From Diphasiastrum complanatum (lineage: Eukaryota; Streptophyta; Lycopodiopsida; Lycopodiales; Lycopodiaceae): a stretch of 60,000 nucleotides of DNA. Below, in pieces: positions 35,490-46,256 of the stretch (position 1 is its first letter; each line of letters starts with the position of its first letter). Location: the NCBI GenBank assembly GCA_029204225.1, contig CM055095.1, positions 63,086,523-63,146,522 on the forward strand, read 5' to 3'. The position numbers were made by a program, and so were the translations under genes. Under the pieces are notes generated by a model. It saw only the letters and a program-made list of their open reading frames with translations. It was not told where the DNA came from and made no database searches.

Positions 35490-36180
35490 ACTTGATCGAG
35501 TCCGTCACTCTCGTTTCGATCGAGTCTCTGCCTCTGTCCTCATCCGAATCTTGAACTTACACACCCGGCTGAGTCCAAACACTTCATCACTTGACCGAGC
35601 TGAGTACCCAACTCACACCTCGACCAAGTCCTGAACTTGCGTTCTTGATCGAGTCTTGCACTTGAAATCTCAACCGAGTCTTGAGCTTGCGTTCTCGACC
35701 GAGTCCTGAACTTGCATTCTCAACCGAGTCCTACACTTGAAATCTTGACTAACTCCTGCACTTGAAATCTTGACTGAGTCCTAACCTTGCGATCGCGACC
35801 GAGTCCTTATCTCAAATCTCGACCGAGTCCTACACTTGAAATCTCGACCAACTCCTTGCATTGAAATCTCGACCGAGTCCTGGCATACAATCTCAACCGA
35901 TTCTTGACATCAAATCTCAACCGAGTCTTTCACATCAGTCTCGACCAAGCCGAGTCCTTAAACTCAACTGAGTCTTCTACGTAATACCACCTCAACAGAG
36001 CCTTCTCGGCCTGACTCTTGATCAAGTCGATTCCTGCATCTCGATCGAGCCCTTTTTGACTTGAATCTCGACCGAGTCTTTTGGACTTGACATCTCGACC
36101 AAGCCGAGTACTTGCCTTGAAAGTCAATAGAGTCCTTGACTGGACTCTTAGCTAAGCCATTTGACACAGATCTCAGCCAA
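35490..36180 (+). repeat. 25-bp minisatellite in the leader of element H
   Basis: At least 15 imperfect units of 24-25 bp of the form CTCGACCGAGTCCTGCACTT plus GAAAT (or GCGTT) run between the primer site and the gag ATG. Units alternate between endings in GAAAT and GCGTT in the first half, hinting at a higher-order 50-bp period there. Confidence 0.85.
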
Positions 36181-36324
36181 GCTTTTTGCACTACCCATCA
36201 CCTGACTTATGTACAATTTGATTACATAACATACACCAACATCTCTGACCACTGTCAATTTATATCCAGAGTCTGTTATAAAAAAAAAATCCAACAACAC
36301 AAAAAACAATACAGGCCTCACCAC

Positions 36325-36940
36325 ATGGATTGTCATTACGATTCCAATTCGATAAAAGACTATCCACCTGAGATGGTATCATCTCCTACTGAACTAGCTA
36401 GACAAATTGGTTCTCTCGTATTAAATCACAAATATACGAACCTTCCACAAATCCATTTGAGAGATGGGAACCCACTAGAGCAGAAACTTCATATGATTGA
36501 GCACATTTTCATGTTGCTGAATCCTCACACACAAGAGCTCACCTTAATAAGGCTTTTGTCAACCATGGACCTCATACTGAGAAACGTACTCCAAAGCTCG
36601 ATCTCCCCAAGTACGATGGTAATTCGGACCTTTAGATATTTCTACAAGTCTTTGAGAATGCATGTGACATTTATGGTGAAACATCCAACGAAGCAATGGT
36701 CCAACTTTTCTCAATGACCATGATCGATCGAGCACAAGAATGGTTTTTCAACCTGGATCGTGAAGATGAACTTGATTAGTCTATCTTGAAACAGTCCTTC
36801 ATCAAACGTTTGAAACCATTTTGTTTCATTGAAAGCCCTTTTGTCAAATAAAGTAATATCAAAATGGCAAAAGACAAAAAAGTATGAGACTACATTGAAC
36901 CATTCAAATGTCTCAAAAGTCAAGTACAAGAGCAGCCTAA
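36325..36940 (+). pseudogene. Gypsy element H gag, 5' part
   Basis: The gag starts at ATG 36325. After a frameshift near 36590 the retrotransposon gag core appears (PKYDGNSDL, FENACDIYGETSNEAMVQLF, DRAQEWFFNL, FIKRLKPF), with several stops. It runs to CLKSQVQEQPK at 36940, where element F is inserted, and continues in the same sense at 46353 (AHHLVLSRGLPRWIRRELK). Confidence 0.85.
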
Positions 36941-36945
36941 ACATG

Positions 36946-37021
36946 TGTGAAAAAAAGTGGATCTTGAATGTATCCAAACTCCCAAAATACTTGGCTAAGA
37001 TCTTTGCACAACAAGCTACAA
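36946..37021 (-). repeat. Truncated 3' LTR of element F
   Basis: These 76 bp match the start (plus sense) of the right LTR at 41656 (AGTGGATCTTGAATGTATCC and AATACTTGGCTAAGATCTTT). Beyond 37021 the two diverge completely. The outer terminus and target duplication are intact. Confidence 0.8.
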
Positions 37022-37480
37022 TATGAAGTACAACATAATTGATATAGATAATAGTGTCCATATAGGATGCTTCACTATTTCTTACATCAATTTTACATAG
37101 AATGGTGAACAAGATACATGTAAACAAACATAGAATCATAATGAAAGGATTCCTCCATGTATCAACCTTTGAATTCTCTGTAAAACAGCAACAAACAAGT
37201 TGTAAGTGAAAGTAACTAACAAGTGTTTGCATGCCTCCTCCACATTCCACTATGCCCATAGTGAATGCACCATGTATCTCCATGAATGAACTTCCATCAC
37301 CACCTTGCCTTTGTAGATCTCCAATCCATGAAAGCCCTTGAGTCAATGAATGCCAAAATTATGTGTTCTCTGCTCCATTTGAATGAGCAAAACCTGAACT
37401 TGAAATACTTGAAGTATCTCCACAATATTTGCATACAACCCTTGATCCTCCATTGTCAACAATTTGCCAATTTGCCAACA
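37022..37480 (-). other. Noncoding tail after the novel ORF of element F
   Basis: About 460 bp lies between the ORF stop and the truncated LTR. It has no copia similarity and no clear purine tract. It may be the 3' untranslated region brought in with the captured ORF. Confidence 0.4.
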
Positions 37481-39088
37481 CTAGGATGCTAGATCTTGAA
37501 CTTTGCTCAAAAGTAAACATATTGACCACTTCAAGATTTGAATGAATTCATGTACTTGATCATAAAAACCAGCAATGATAACTATTCCATCTCCAAGATC
37601 CAAAGGATGCAAAATTATGGAACTAGTTTCATTGAATTTTGACAATTCCAACACATTGACATGACAATGTTCATACATGAGATTAAATAAGTAAGGTAGA
37701 GTAAAAGCACACTTCCTTGCTGCTCCAAGAATCTTACTTGAACCTTCAAGAACCTGTAAAAATAGATCCAAAATGCTTTGCCCATGTGGATCCCCTTTGA
37801 TGCTTTTGACTAGCTTCCAATTGCTACTTGCCCCTTGGTGTTGATGAAGCAATTCAAGATCAACATCTTGATCTTCCAATAAAACATCAAGGACTTTGCA
37901 TTTATAAACATCTTCAGATCTGAACCTCTGAAGATACTCCCTCTCAAACACATGATTAACATCCCACAAGATCTCATCATTGCTTGATTTTAGCCTTTCA
38001 CTATAGTTAGTGAAAACAATGTCACCATCATAAACCAAAAGATAGATTTTTACAATTTTATCCAACATGAAGTAGAGTAGATGAAGTTGAGTATCAAACG
38101 TAATCAAACCAACCCATTTGAGTTCAAACCAAACCTCAATGATCTCACCAATGAGATCTTCCTTGCCTTGAAGAAATTGCCACTTGAGCTGCTCCATGTA
38201 GTCTTCTCCATCCAACCTTTTGCCATCTTGATCATGCATGAACACTCCACCACAATCATAGCATCCTTTGAGTTGATGAATAGATGTAAGATCCATGCCT
38301 TGGATCTTCCCAAGAGTCAGTCTTCCTTTGCCCTTTCGTTCACAAGACTCCCTCTTAACGATCACACCACAAAAGTTAGCAATCTCCCTCTTGATAGTTG
38401 CATCATAAGAAATGGAAGAATCTCGAACATTAAAAGCCATGAAAAGAATACATAATACCTTCAGCATAAGAATGATTGAATTACTTTTTCTTGTCAAACC
38501 TAGACTTCTAATCAATGATATAGGTAATGATAATGAACCCTCACTATCATTCACATCATCATTCAAGGTACATCCTACTTTGAACACTTTACATTCATCT
38601 CTCTCTTTTGACTTGGGATCTTCCTCACCAAGTCTCATGATAGAACCTTTTAATCTACTTTCTTTATGAATACATGTGAAACCACTTGTTGCACAAATGA
38701 CTTTCTTGGACTCATCACATAAAGATGCAAAAGAACCTTTCTCTTTAAGCATGCTCAAAGCACCATCTTTTTCCAAATGAGTAAATAAGTGATTAGCAAC
38801 AACCATTTCCAAAGACGAGTTTTCATCACCTTTATTGATGAAGTTAGCTCTCTTCTTACCTTTTCCATTTTTGCACTTGCCATGTAGTTCCATTGAAGAG
38901 CAACCAAGACTTGGAGATTTATGAGTAGAAGAGTTCAAACATGATACTAATTTAACACCACATGACTCCATTTGACTAGTAAGTAGCACTACTCCATCTT
39001 CAAAATCCAATGGATCCAAAACATTGATCATAGATTCACCAAATGTTGCCAAGTTAGCACAACAATAAACTATCTCCAAGAAGCTCAT
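37481..39088 (-). CDS. 535-codon ORF of unknown function carried by element F
   Basis: This is the longest uninterrupted frame in the window apart from C's pol. It starts at ATG 39088, in frame with and four codons after the TGA ending the gag-protease frame (39095-39097). No RT, integrase, RNase H or known enzyme motif is visible. It has a basic Lys/Gly-rich patch (KCKNGKGKKRANF), a hydrophobic stretch (IILMLKVLCILFMAF) near residue 210, and an acidic middle. A short motif near the N-terminus (LDPLDFEDGVVLL, about residues 24-36) recurs near the C-terminus (LHPLDLGDGIVII, about 493-505), also at DNA level. The junction with copia sequence is near residue 8. It may be a captured host gene or a lineage-specific retrotransposon gene; I cannot name it. 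Confidence 0.6.
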   Translation of the reverse strand: MSFLEIVYCCANLATFGESMINVLDPLDFEDGVVLLTSQMESCGVKLVSCLNSSTHKSPSLGCSSMELHGKCKNGKGKKRANFINKGDENSSLEMVVANHLFTHLEKDGALSMLKEKGSFASLCDESKKVICATSGFTCIHKESRLKGSIMRLGEEDPKSKERDECKVFKVGCTLNDDVNDSEGSLSLPISLIRSLGLTRKSNSIILMLKVLCILFMAFNVRDSSISYDATIKREIANFCGVIVKRESCERKGKGRLTLGKIQGMDLTSIHQLKGCYDCGGVFMHDQDGKRLDGEDYMEQLKWQFLQGKEDLIGEIIEVWFELKWVGLITFDTQLHLLYFMLDKIVKIYLLVYDGDIVFTNYSERLKSSNDEILWDVNHVFEREYLQRFRSEDVYKCKVLDVLLEDQDVDLELLHQHQGASSNWKLVKSIKGDPHGQSILDLFLQVLEGSSKILGAARKCAFTLPYLFNLMYEHCHVNVLELSKFNETSSIILHPLDLGDGIVIIAGFYDQVHEFIQILKWSICLLLSKVQDLAS

Positions 39089-39097
39089 TAGATCTCA

Positions 39098-40501
39098 ACC
39101 TACATCTAGCATAAGGAAGCTCTTTAGACTTTGCATAAGATCTACCAATCTTATTGATGCTAGGAATTGACTTTTGAAGTTGAGAGAACCACCAACATCC
39201 ATTTCATTCCTCTTGTTAGACATAACAAATGCATCAAGCTTGTAAAGTCTACCTTGTCTATTGCCCCTAGCAATCAAGACATCTCCCTTAGTAATGAAGC
39301 AAACATCCCCAACAAGCTTTGTCTTGTACCCTTTCTTTAACATTTGACCAACACTCAGCAAATTCCTTGAAAGTGAAGGAATGTAAAGAACATCGTCAAG
39401 CCTTGCATTCCTATTAGTAGAAAGACAAATAGGAATTGAGCCAATACCTTTGATCATACACTCACCACCATTTGGCATGTGAACCACTTTCTTGGTTCCA
39501 ACATAAGAGATCAAAGAAGTAAAGAACTCCATGTGACTAGTCATGTGTGAACTAGATCCATTATCTATCCACCATGAATCCTTGTCACTTCCACTTGACA
39601 TTAGACTTGAAGAACACATCATGAGAGAATCACAAGAATCTAGATCCTCATTAGAAGTACAAAAGATGTTTTGCTTGCTACCTTCATTACTTTGCTTCTT
39701 ATAACATTCATTTGCAAAATGACCTTTTATCCCACAATAAAGGCACTTAAACTTTGACTTATCTTTATTTCTAAAAGAAGTAGAAGAGGAGGAGGAAGAG
39801 TGATCATCATGATTCGAGTTACCACCTTTGGACCATTTCCCTTTGTCTTGACCTTTGCCTTTGACTTTGTCTTTTGTGAAGAAAGCCTCTTCACCTCCAC
39901 CTTGCAAGGATGCACCATCAAGCTTTGATTGCAACCTATGTTCTTCAGCCAATAAGATTTCTTGCAAATCAACCACACTTGGCAAGGCTTTTTTAATGGC
40001 AAAACTTTGCACAAGGTTAGCATGTTCATCTACCAAACCATTCAATATAACCTAGACTATTTCACCATCTTTTATGCTTTCATGAATGCATGCTAGATCA
40101 TCATTTAAGGACTTAACCCTCAAGACAAATGCATGAGCACTTTCTCCCTCTCTTTGTCTACTACAAAATACTTGCCTCCTTAGGGTCAATACCCTAGATG
40201 TGGACTTTGATTCAAAGAGCTTCTTCAAGGCATTCCATGACTCACTTGCACTTTGACTTTTACCAACTTCCTTGAGAAGTTCATTGGTAACATTCATTTC
40301 AATGATATGAAGAGCCCTTTTAGCCTTCTTATCAAACCTTTGTTGCTCTTGAACTGTGGTTGGTCTCTCATCAGTTCCTGCAACTATGTCCATGACTTCA
40401 TTCAACTCAAGTAAGGACTCCATCCTCACTTTCTAGGTAGAGTAGTTTGATGAACTCAACCTATCATTAGTTTCTAATGTGATCCCACCATTGGAAGCCA
40501 T
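39098..40501 (-). pseudogene. Element F gag-protease
   Basis: Starts at ATG 40501 (ASNGGI, as in element C). TAG codons interrupt at 40433-40435 (Trp codon of the family motif YSTWKVRM) and 40052-40054 (Gln codon of VQVMLNG in C). Then follow a zinc knuckle CLYCGIKGHFANEC and a protease site altered to WWIDNGSSSHM, with Asp-Ser-Gly changed to Asp-Asn-Gly. The pre-integrase part ends soon after LYKLDAFVMSNK, and the frame stops at 39095. Very similar to element C through gag, so F derives from the same or a sister family. Confidence 0.88.
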
Positions 40502-41643
40502 AAATATAATGATTCTTCAACTTTTAGGCTCTATCCTAATGCACCTAGCACTCACTTTTCTCTCAACAAATAATGGATAAGGAGATCTCAGAAGATCTAG
40601 GACTCTAAAACACTTCTATCTTGAACCTGGCTGGTTTCCAAGCATAGAAAGGAAGATTGAAACACATGCAACACTTTGCACATACTAAGAATGGATTTAA
40701 ACTCAAATCAACCTGAACACACTCTTGCTTAAGCTCTCAAACTTTCTAGTGACCAAATCAAGTTATGATGTAAAGAGTTACTTGCATTCTTAGAAAATAC
40801 ACAAGAATAAGCTGCCAAGAATACCTAGAATTGAACAAACTTGATCAACATATGATTAACACACTAAGATATTGATTCAACCTGTAAAACCACATGTAAA
40901 TCACACTTCTAAAAGTTTATAAACTCCAACAAATGATAAATACAAGTTTTAGAGGTGAATGAAAGAGCACACTTAGTGAATCACAAGACTAGCTTCATTA
41001 GCTTGTCAAATCTTGGTGTTTAGATGTAGACCTAAGAATCACTTCACATGAGAATGTTCCTCAACCTGTTAAGAATCTGAAAACACATTTTCATAATGGT
41101 TAAAATCTTGTAGCAAATGCTCCAATCAAATTACACAAGGAGAGTTACTTACATTCTCAACAAAGTACACCAAAATTTATGCAAAAGATTGTTGACAATC
41201 TGTTCACCCAAAAGGGGATCTTTCATCCAAGTGGGGGCTTTGCTCAACCTTTTGGAGAAATAAAAAATCACTCAAAGAGTATTTGTCATCCACTTAAGGA
41301 GAAGGTTCATCCACTTAAGGAGAGTGTTCATCTACAAATGAGAGTGTTCATCCACAAAAGTGGAGATTGTCAACAATACATTGAACAAAACATTGTTAGT
41401 ATTGAATATGCACAAGCCTCACAATCAACAAATGATTAGTTGTTATGATCTAATTCAAAATAGCTTCTTCTCAGCCTCTGATCTTCAACAGACCTGAAAT
41501 ATGCTTTTGATCCACAACTTCAACTCACAAAACAAAGGTTAGTAAGATTCGATCAACAGTGCAATGCATAATCATGCTAGAACTTGATCAAACATCCAAA
41601 TATTACCATAAATGAAAATCTTACTAAAAATAACAGCCAACTA
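40502..41643 (-). other. Untranslated leader of element F
   Basis: This is colinear with the leader of element C and includes the CATCCACTTAAGGAGA repeat block around 41285-41330. No gene. Confidence 0.6.
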
Positions 41644-41655
41644 GCTCTGAAAACA

Positions 41656-42216
41656 TGTGTGGAAAAAGTGGATCTTGAATGTATCCAAATCCCCAAAATA
41701 CTTGGCTAAGATCTTTGCACAACAAGCTGCAAAAGCTAGAAATGGCAAAGCATCCTAATGCTACCTTTGATACACATGAACTTGACAAAGCATTCAAGAG
41801 ACAAAAGAAACTAATAAAAGGTACTGATGGTAGCCAAAAAAAACAGCAAACAGGCCTTAATACAGCAACCTACCACTTTTGGAAATCTCCTAAGATCATA
41901 CACAAAAGCTTGAAGACAATACACAAAGCAATGCTCTCAATGGAGGAAGAAACGGTGACAATGATCTATTGATCTCTGTCAACAATACAATACGTCTCTC
42001 CAACCTATTCTCAACAAATTTCAGCCTAATATAGGTGAGGAAGATGACTCTCTCTCCTCTCTCTAGAAGTTAGGACCCAATTTTAGGACACTAGTAGTCT
42101 AAAATAGCCAATTTTGGCTTATATGTCCAAATAACATGATTTTGGTGTCATTAAGAAGGTCCTGAAGTTTGAGACTTCTTCAATATGGAATATATACTAA
42201 AATAAAAGTATCTAGG
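41656..42216 (-). repeat. 5' LTR of element F, inner segment
   Basis: This part of the right LTR lies before the insertion of element G; its other part is 46257-46352. It shares blocks with the LTR of element C (CCTACCACTTTTGGAAA, AATGCTCTCAATGGAGGAAG, GAGGAAGATGACTCTCTCTC). Confidence 0.85.
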
Positions 42217-43056
42217 TGTTACATACCTATGTAACTAGCAATACTTCAGACCCCTAATAGTCCATTTAGTGTTGGGGGCTAAATGGCAAGATACCCTTAG
42301 ACCTTGAACCATATCACTTTATTGGTCTAGGACCAAAGTATACATGCACAACTTGGGCAATGGGACCTAGTAGGAGGATGCCCTTCTAAAGTGTCCATTG
42401 AGTTCCCAACTCCCACAAGAAAGGCATTCAAAGAGTCATAGGTTATGGAAAGATTCTCTTGACCTTCCATATGCCTATGAAGGCTCTTGGAGGTTCTTTA
42501 ACTCCCCTAGGCTTCTCTCTCTCTCATTGGATGAGCATGGAACTCCATAGTGCATTGGAGGGGTCCATGGGCCATCTATATGAGGGTAGTAGGGCGCCCA
42601 TTGGAAGGGGGAGATCTCTCTTGTTTGCTTTGCTTATGCTCTAGTGTTGCTACTAGTGTGTAGAGTGCTTTCTTGTGGTAGTATGCTTGAGGTTTGGGTC
42701 TTGCTTATGGTATGGGACATAAGTAGGGTTTGGATCTTGAGTATGCTATGGAGTGTTGTGGTATGCTTGTGATTTGTTTTTGGTTAGCAAGGGGGTGCTA
42801 GATAGGTCTTGCTTGGAGCTTGGATCTAGCTATGGTTGGGTGATAAATACTTGAGGCCAACTTGTTATCTATCTTTGTGTTTAAAGAGTAGAGATACAGG
42901 TGGAGGAGAGATCCTTGGAGGCTTGCAGATTCTTACTTACAGGTGGAGGCATCCTAGCTTGGAGTTGGGGAGCATCTTGAAGCTTCCAGGTTGCTTGGAG
43001 GACATTTGGAGGCTCTACCTTGGATTTGGAGGACTTCCTCACTTCTACTTGTAAAA
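42217..43056 (+). repeat. 5' LTR of element G
   Basis: Starts TGTTACAT, ends CTTGTAAAA, then one base and the primer site. It carries a deletion relative to the 3' LTR after CCCTTAG (near 42300). The rest is highly similar by eye. Confidence 0.9.
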
Positions 43057-43057
43057 G

Positions 43058-43069
43058 TGGTATCAGAGC
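43058..43069 (+). other. Primer-binding site of element G
   Basis: TGGTATCAGAGC, complementary to initiator-Met tRNA, one base after the LTR. Confidence 0.9.
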
Positions 43070-44068
43070 TAGACAAAGGATGGTAACATTTCTAACCTTC
43101 TTCAAGTTCTATTAAGATCACCAACTAAATTTTTTTGGAAAAAATTATAAGCTTTTCTAGTTGTTGGAAGCTTGTAGTTGAAGTACCCAATGAATCTAGT
43201 TCTCTTTGGAAGAGAGTAGTAATGCTTATAAAATTGTTTAGGGGCTGATTTTTTATCATGTTAGAGAAGTTTTAAAGTGGGCTTTGGGTTTTTTAAAGTT
43301 TTGAAAAAAGATTTGTGGGATGGTTAGAGGAAGTCTTCCTCTACATACACAAACTTGTTTTTGCAAAAAGATTGATTCCAGCTATGTGTTTTGATCAAAA
43401 CTAGTGTTTTTTTGCATAAATGAAGTGTTTGAAGTTCTATTTTTCAAACCTGTGAATCTGAAAATCAGATCTGAAAAGTGAAGTTTGCATCCAAACTTCA
43501 TTAGTTACACCTTTCTATCTCCTAGTTTCAATGTAGGAAGGGAATGGTAGTGTAACTTTGTGCATAAAACAAGTTTTGAAGTTCTATTTTTTGTCATTTT
43601 GAAGTTCTGATTTTCAGACCTGTAAATCTGAAAATCAGATCTGAAAATTGAAGTTTTCAAGCTTCATTAGTTATCCATTTCTAGACACTAGTTTCTTGGT
43701 TTTGGAAATCTAGAATAGTGATAAATGTGAAAACTTTGGTTGCTTTTGAAATAACAAATGGAATTGGAATGGGAATGGGAACTTTATGTAAACATTAGCT
43801 TGGATTAGTTAATTGAAGTTTACATAAAGATTTGGTTTTCATTTTTACTTTTGATTAAGGCAAATGTAGCTTGTTGTTGTTTTCCTCTTAAGCTTGGATT
43901 AAGCTTGCAAATAGTAGGCTTGGATTGAGCTTACAAACAATAAGATTGAATGAATAGAAGTAAATGCTTTTTATTTGCATTGGATGTAACAATTGAAGAA
44001 CTTCTATTATTCTAATTTAAGCACTTGTTGTTGTATTTGCATAATAGGAAAACACACAAGCAACCCCA
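43070..44068 (+). other. Untranslated leader of element G
   Basis: About 1 kb is noncoding. It contains a duplicated block: TGAATCTGAAAATCAGATCT near 43453 and TAAATCTGAAAATCAGATCT near 43621, each followed by GAAAA.TGAAGTTT. Confidence 0.6.
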
Positions 44069-45130
44069 ATGGATCAAACCAATGAAAACCCAGCATTTGA
44101 TCTATCAAACCCATTGTGGTCGGGCTTCCACGTACAGGGAAGGGCCACGATTCGGTTTGGATCATTGTTGACAGACTTACGAAGTTTGCTCAATTTATCC
44201 CAACAAAAACTACTGTTAAAGCTTCCGAACTAGCTCAATTGTTTGTTGAGAAGCTTTTTCGACTATACGGGCTACCTTGCGATATTGTCAATGACCGTGA
44301 CCCAAAATTCACTGGGAATTTTTGGCAAACAATATTTGAAAAGTTGGAAACAACCTTAAGTTTGAGTTCTACAGATCATCCGGAATCAGACGGTCAAACA
44401 GAAATGACCAATCAGTCGATGGAAGACATGCTTCGAGCATATGTGGGCCATCGGCAGTCTGATTGGGAACAGTACCTTCCACTGGTGGAATTTGCATATA
44501 ACAGTGCAAAACATTCATCGACCGGATTCAGCCCTTTCATGCTTATGTATGGTTTTCGACCTCGATCACCAATGAGTGTTGGCATGAAAAACCTACGGGT
44601 GCAAGCCGCAGCTGATTTCCTTGCGGATATGCAAGAAATGTTACAACTGGCTAAAGATAGCATAAGAAGTGCCCAAGACAGGGCAAGGTGCTGATCTATC
44701 TCAGAAGCACAAGATATTCATAGTCAACGACTGGGTGTTTTTTAGAGTCCCTAGTAACTCTAGAGGCTATTAAGTGTGCAAATTTGGCGCCTAGGTATTG
44801 CGGTCCTTTTAAAATTATCCAACTGATAACCAAAGTCGCATACAAACTAGACCTTCCAGCTAACATTGGAATTCATCCTGTTTTCCACGTTAGTAAGTTG
44901 AAACCCTCGTTGGGGGTTGGGGAGACCCTGGTCCCCATGGAGGATCTAGTGAAACTTCTTCGTGATGAGTCCGTGAGTGGACCACCTGAACCTGAGGCGA
45001 TTGTTAATAACCGGCAAAGAACTCTACGAAGTAGAGTGCTTTGAAAATGTCTAGTCAGGTGGAGGGGCAAGTCAGAAGAGGAAAATACCTAGGAAAAGGA
45101 GGCTGATCTCTAGAAGAATTTTTCAAATTT
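44069..45130 (+). pseudogene. Element G integrase and chromodomain remnants
   Basis: After a gag stub (MDQTNENPAFDLSNP) the sequence fuses out of frame to a chromovirus integrase at about 44115 (VGLPRTGKGHDSVW, VDRLTKFAQFIPTK, VNDRDPKFTGNFW with the second catalytic Asp, HPESDGQTEMTN with the catalytic Glu). The first catalytic Asp and the zinc-binding N-terminus are lost. A frameshift near 44694 precedes the C-terminal part ([23 protein letters not shown]) and a decayed chromodomain ([15 protein letters not shown], then KCLVRWRGKSEEEN with stops). Confidence 0.9.
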
Positions 45131-45168
45131 TTTCCTACAAGGAAAAATTTAAGTTTAGGGGGAAGGAA

Positions 45169-46251
45169 TGTTACATACCTATGTAACTAGCAGTACTTCA
45201 AACCCCTAATAGTCCATTTAGTGTTGGGGGCTAAATGGCAAGGTACCCTTAGGATTAAGCTTATGTTTCCTTGGATAAGGGCAGGCAAGTGACTATACCT
45301 TAGTTGGAGGTATGGAGTCACGTGACCTTTGGATAAGGGGTAGCCTTAGTACTAAGGGTAGGTACTTTAGATTAAGGTAATAGTGTCCTTGGTTAAGGGC
45401 AAGTAGGTGTCTATGCCTTGGATGGAGGTATGGAACCTAGAGAGGTGTTAGAAAGTCATTGGATGACTATTTTTTCTAAAACCTTGGGCCTCAACCTTGA
45501 ACCATATCACTTTATTGGTCTAGGACCAAAGTATACATGCACAACTTGGGCAATGGGACCTAGTAGGAGGGCGTCCTTCTAAAGTGTCCATTGAGTTCCC
45601 AACTCCCACAAGAAAGGCATTCAAAGAGTCATAGGTTATGGAAGGAGTCTCTTGACCTTCTATAAGCCTATGGAGGCTCTTGGAGATTCTTTAACTCCCC
45701 TAGGCTTCTCTCTCTCTCTCATTAGATGAGCATGGAACTCCATAGTGCATTGGAGGGGTCCATGGGCCATCTATATGAGGGTAGTAGGGCACCCATTGGG
45801 AGGGGGAGATCTCTCTTGTTTGCTTTGCTTATGCTCTCGTGTTGCTACTAGTGTGTAGAGTGCTTTCTTGTGGTAGTATGCTTGAGGTTTGGATCTTGCT
45901 TATGGTATGGGACATAAGTAGGGTTTGGATCTTGAGTATGCTATGGAGTGTTGTGGTATGCTTGTGATTTGTTTTTGGTTAGCAAGGGGGTGCTAGATAG
46001 GTCTTGCTTGGAGCTTGGATCTAGTTATGGTTGGGTGGTAAATACTTGAGGCTAGCTTGTTATCTATCTTTGTGTTTAAAGAGTAGAGACACAGATGGAG
46101 GAGAGATCCTTGGAGGCTTGCAGATCCTTACTTGCAGGTGGAGGCATCCTAGCTTGGAGTTGGGGAGCATCTTAAAACTTGCAGGTTGCTTGGAGGACAT
46201 TTGGAGGCTCTACCTTGGATTTGGAGGACTTCCTCACCTCTACTTGTAAAA
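45169..46251 (+). repeat. 3' LTR of element G
   Basis: This is the full-length copy, with the block of roughly 243 bp that the 5' LTR lacks. It ends TTGTAAAA, followed by the target duplication CTAGG. Confidence 0.92.
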
Positions 46252-46256
46252 CTAGG

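Larger units (their letters stand above)
42217..46251 (+). mobile_element. Element G, internally deleted chromovirus (Ty3/gypsy)
   Basis: Flanked by the 5-bp duplication CTAGG (42212-42216 and 46252-46256). LTRs at 42217-43056 (840 bp) and 45169-46251 (1,083 bp) start TGTTACATACC and both end TTGTAAAA. The left one lacks a block of about 243 bp present at roughly 45255-45497. A Met-type PBS lies at 43058-43069 and a purine tract (TTTAGGGGGAAGGAA) ends at 45168. The interior has a long leader, the first codons of gag (ATG 44069), and then jumps directly into integrase, so protease, RT and RNase H are lost. It lies inside the LTR of element F. Confidence 0.93.

Noticed and set aside
42836-43054. 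Frame repeated at 46031-46249
   Set aside because: This duplicate frame is simply the two LTRs of element G.
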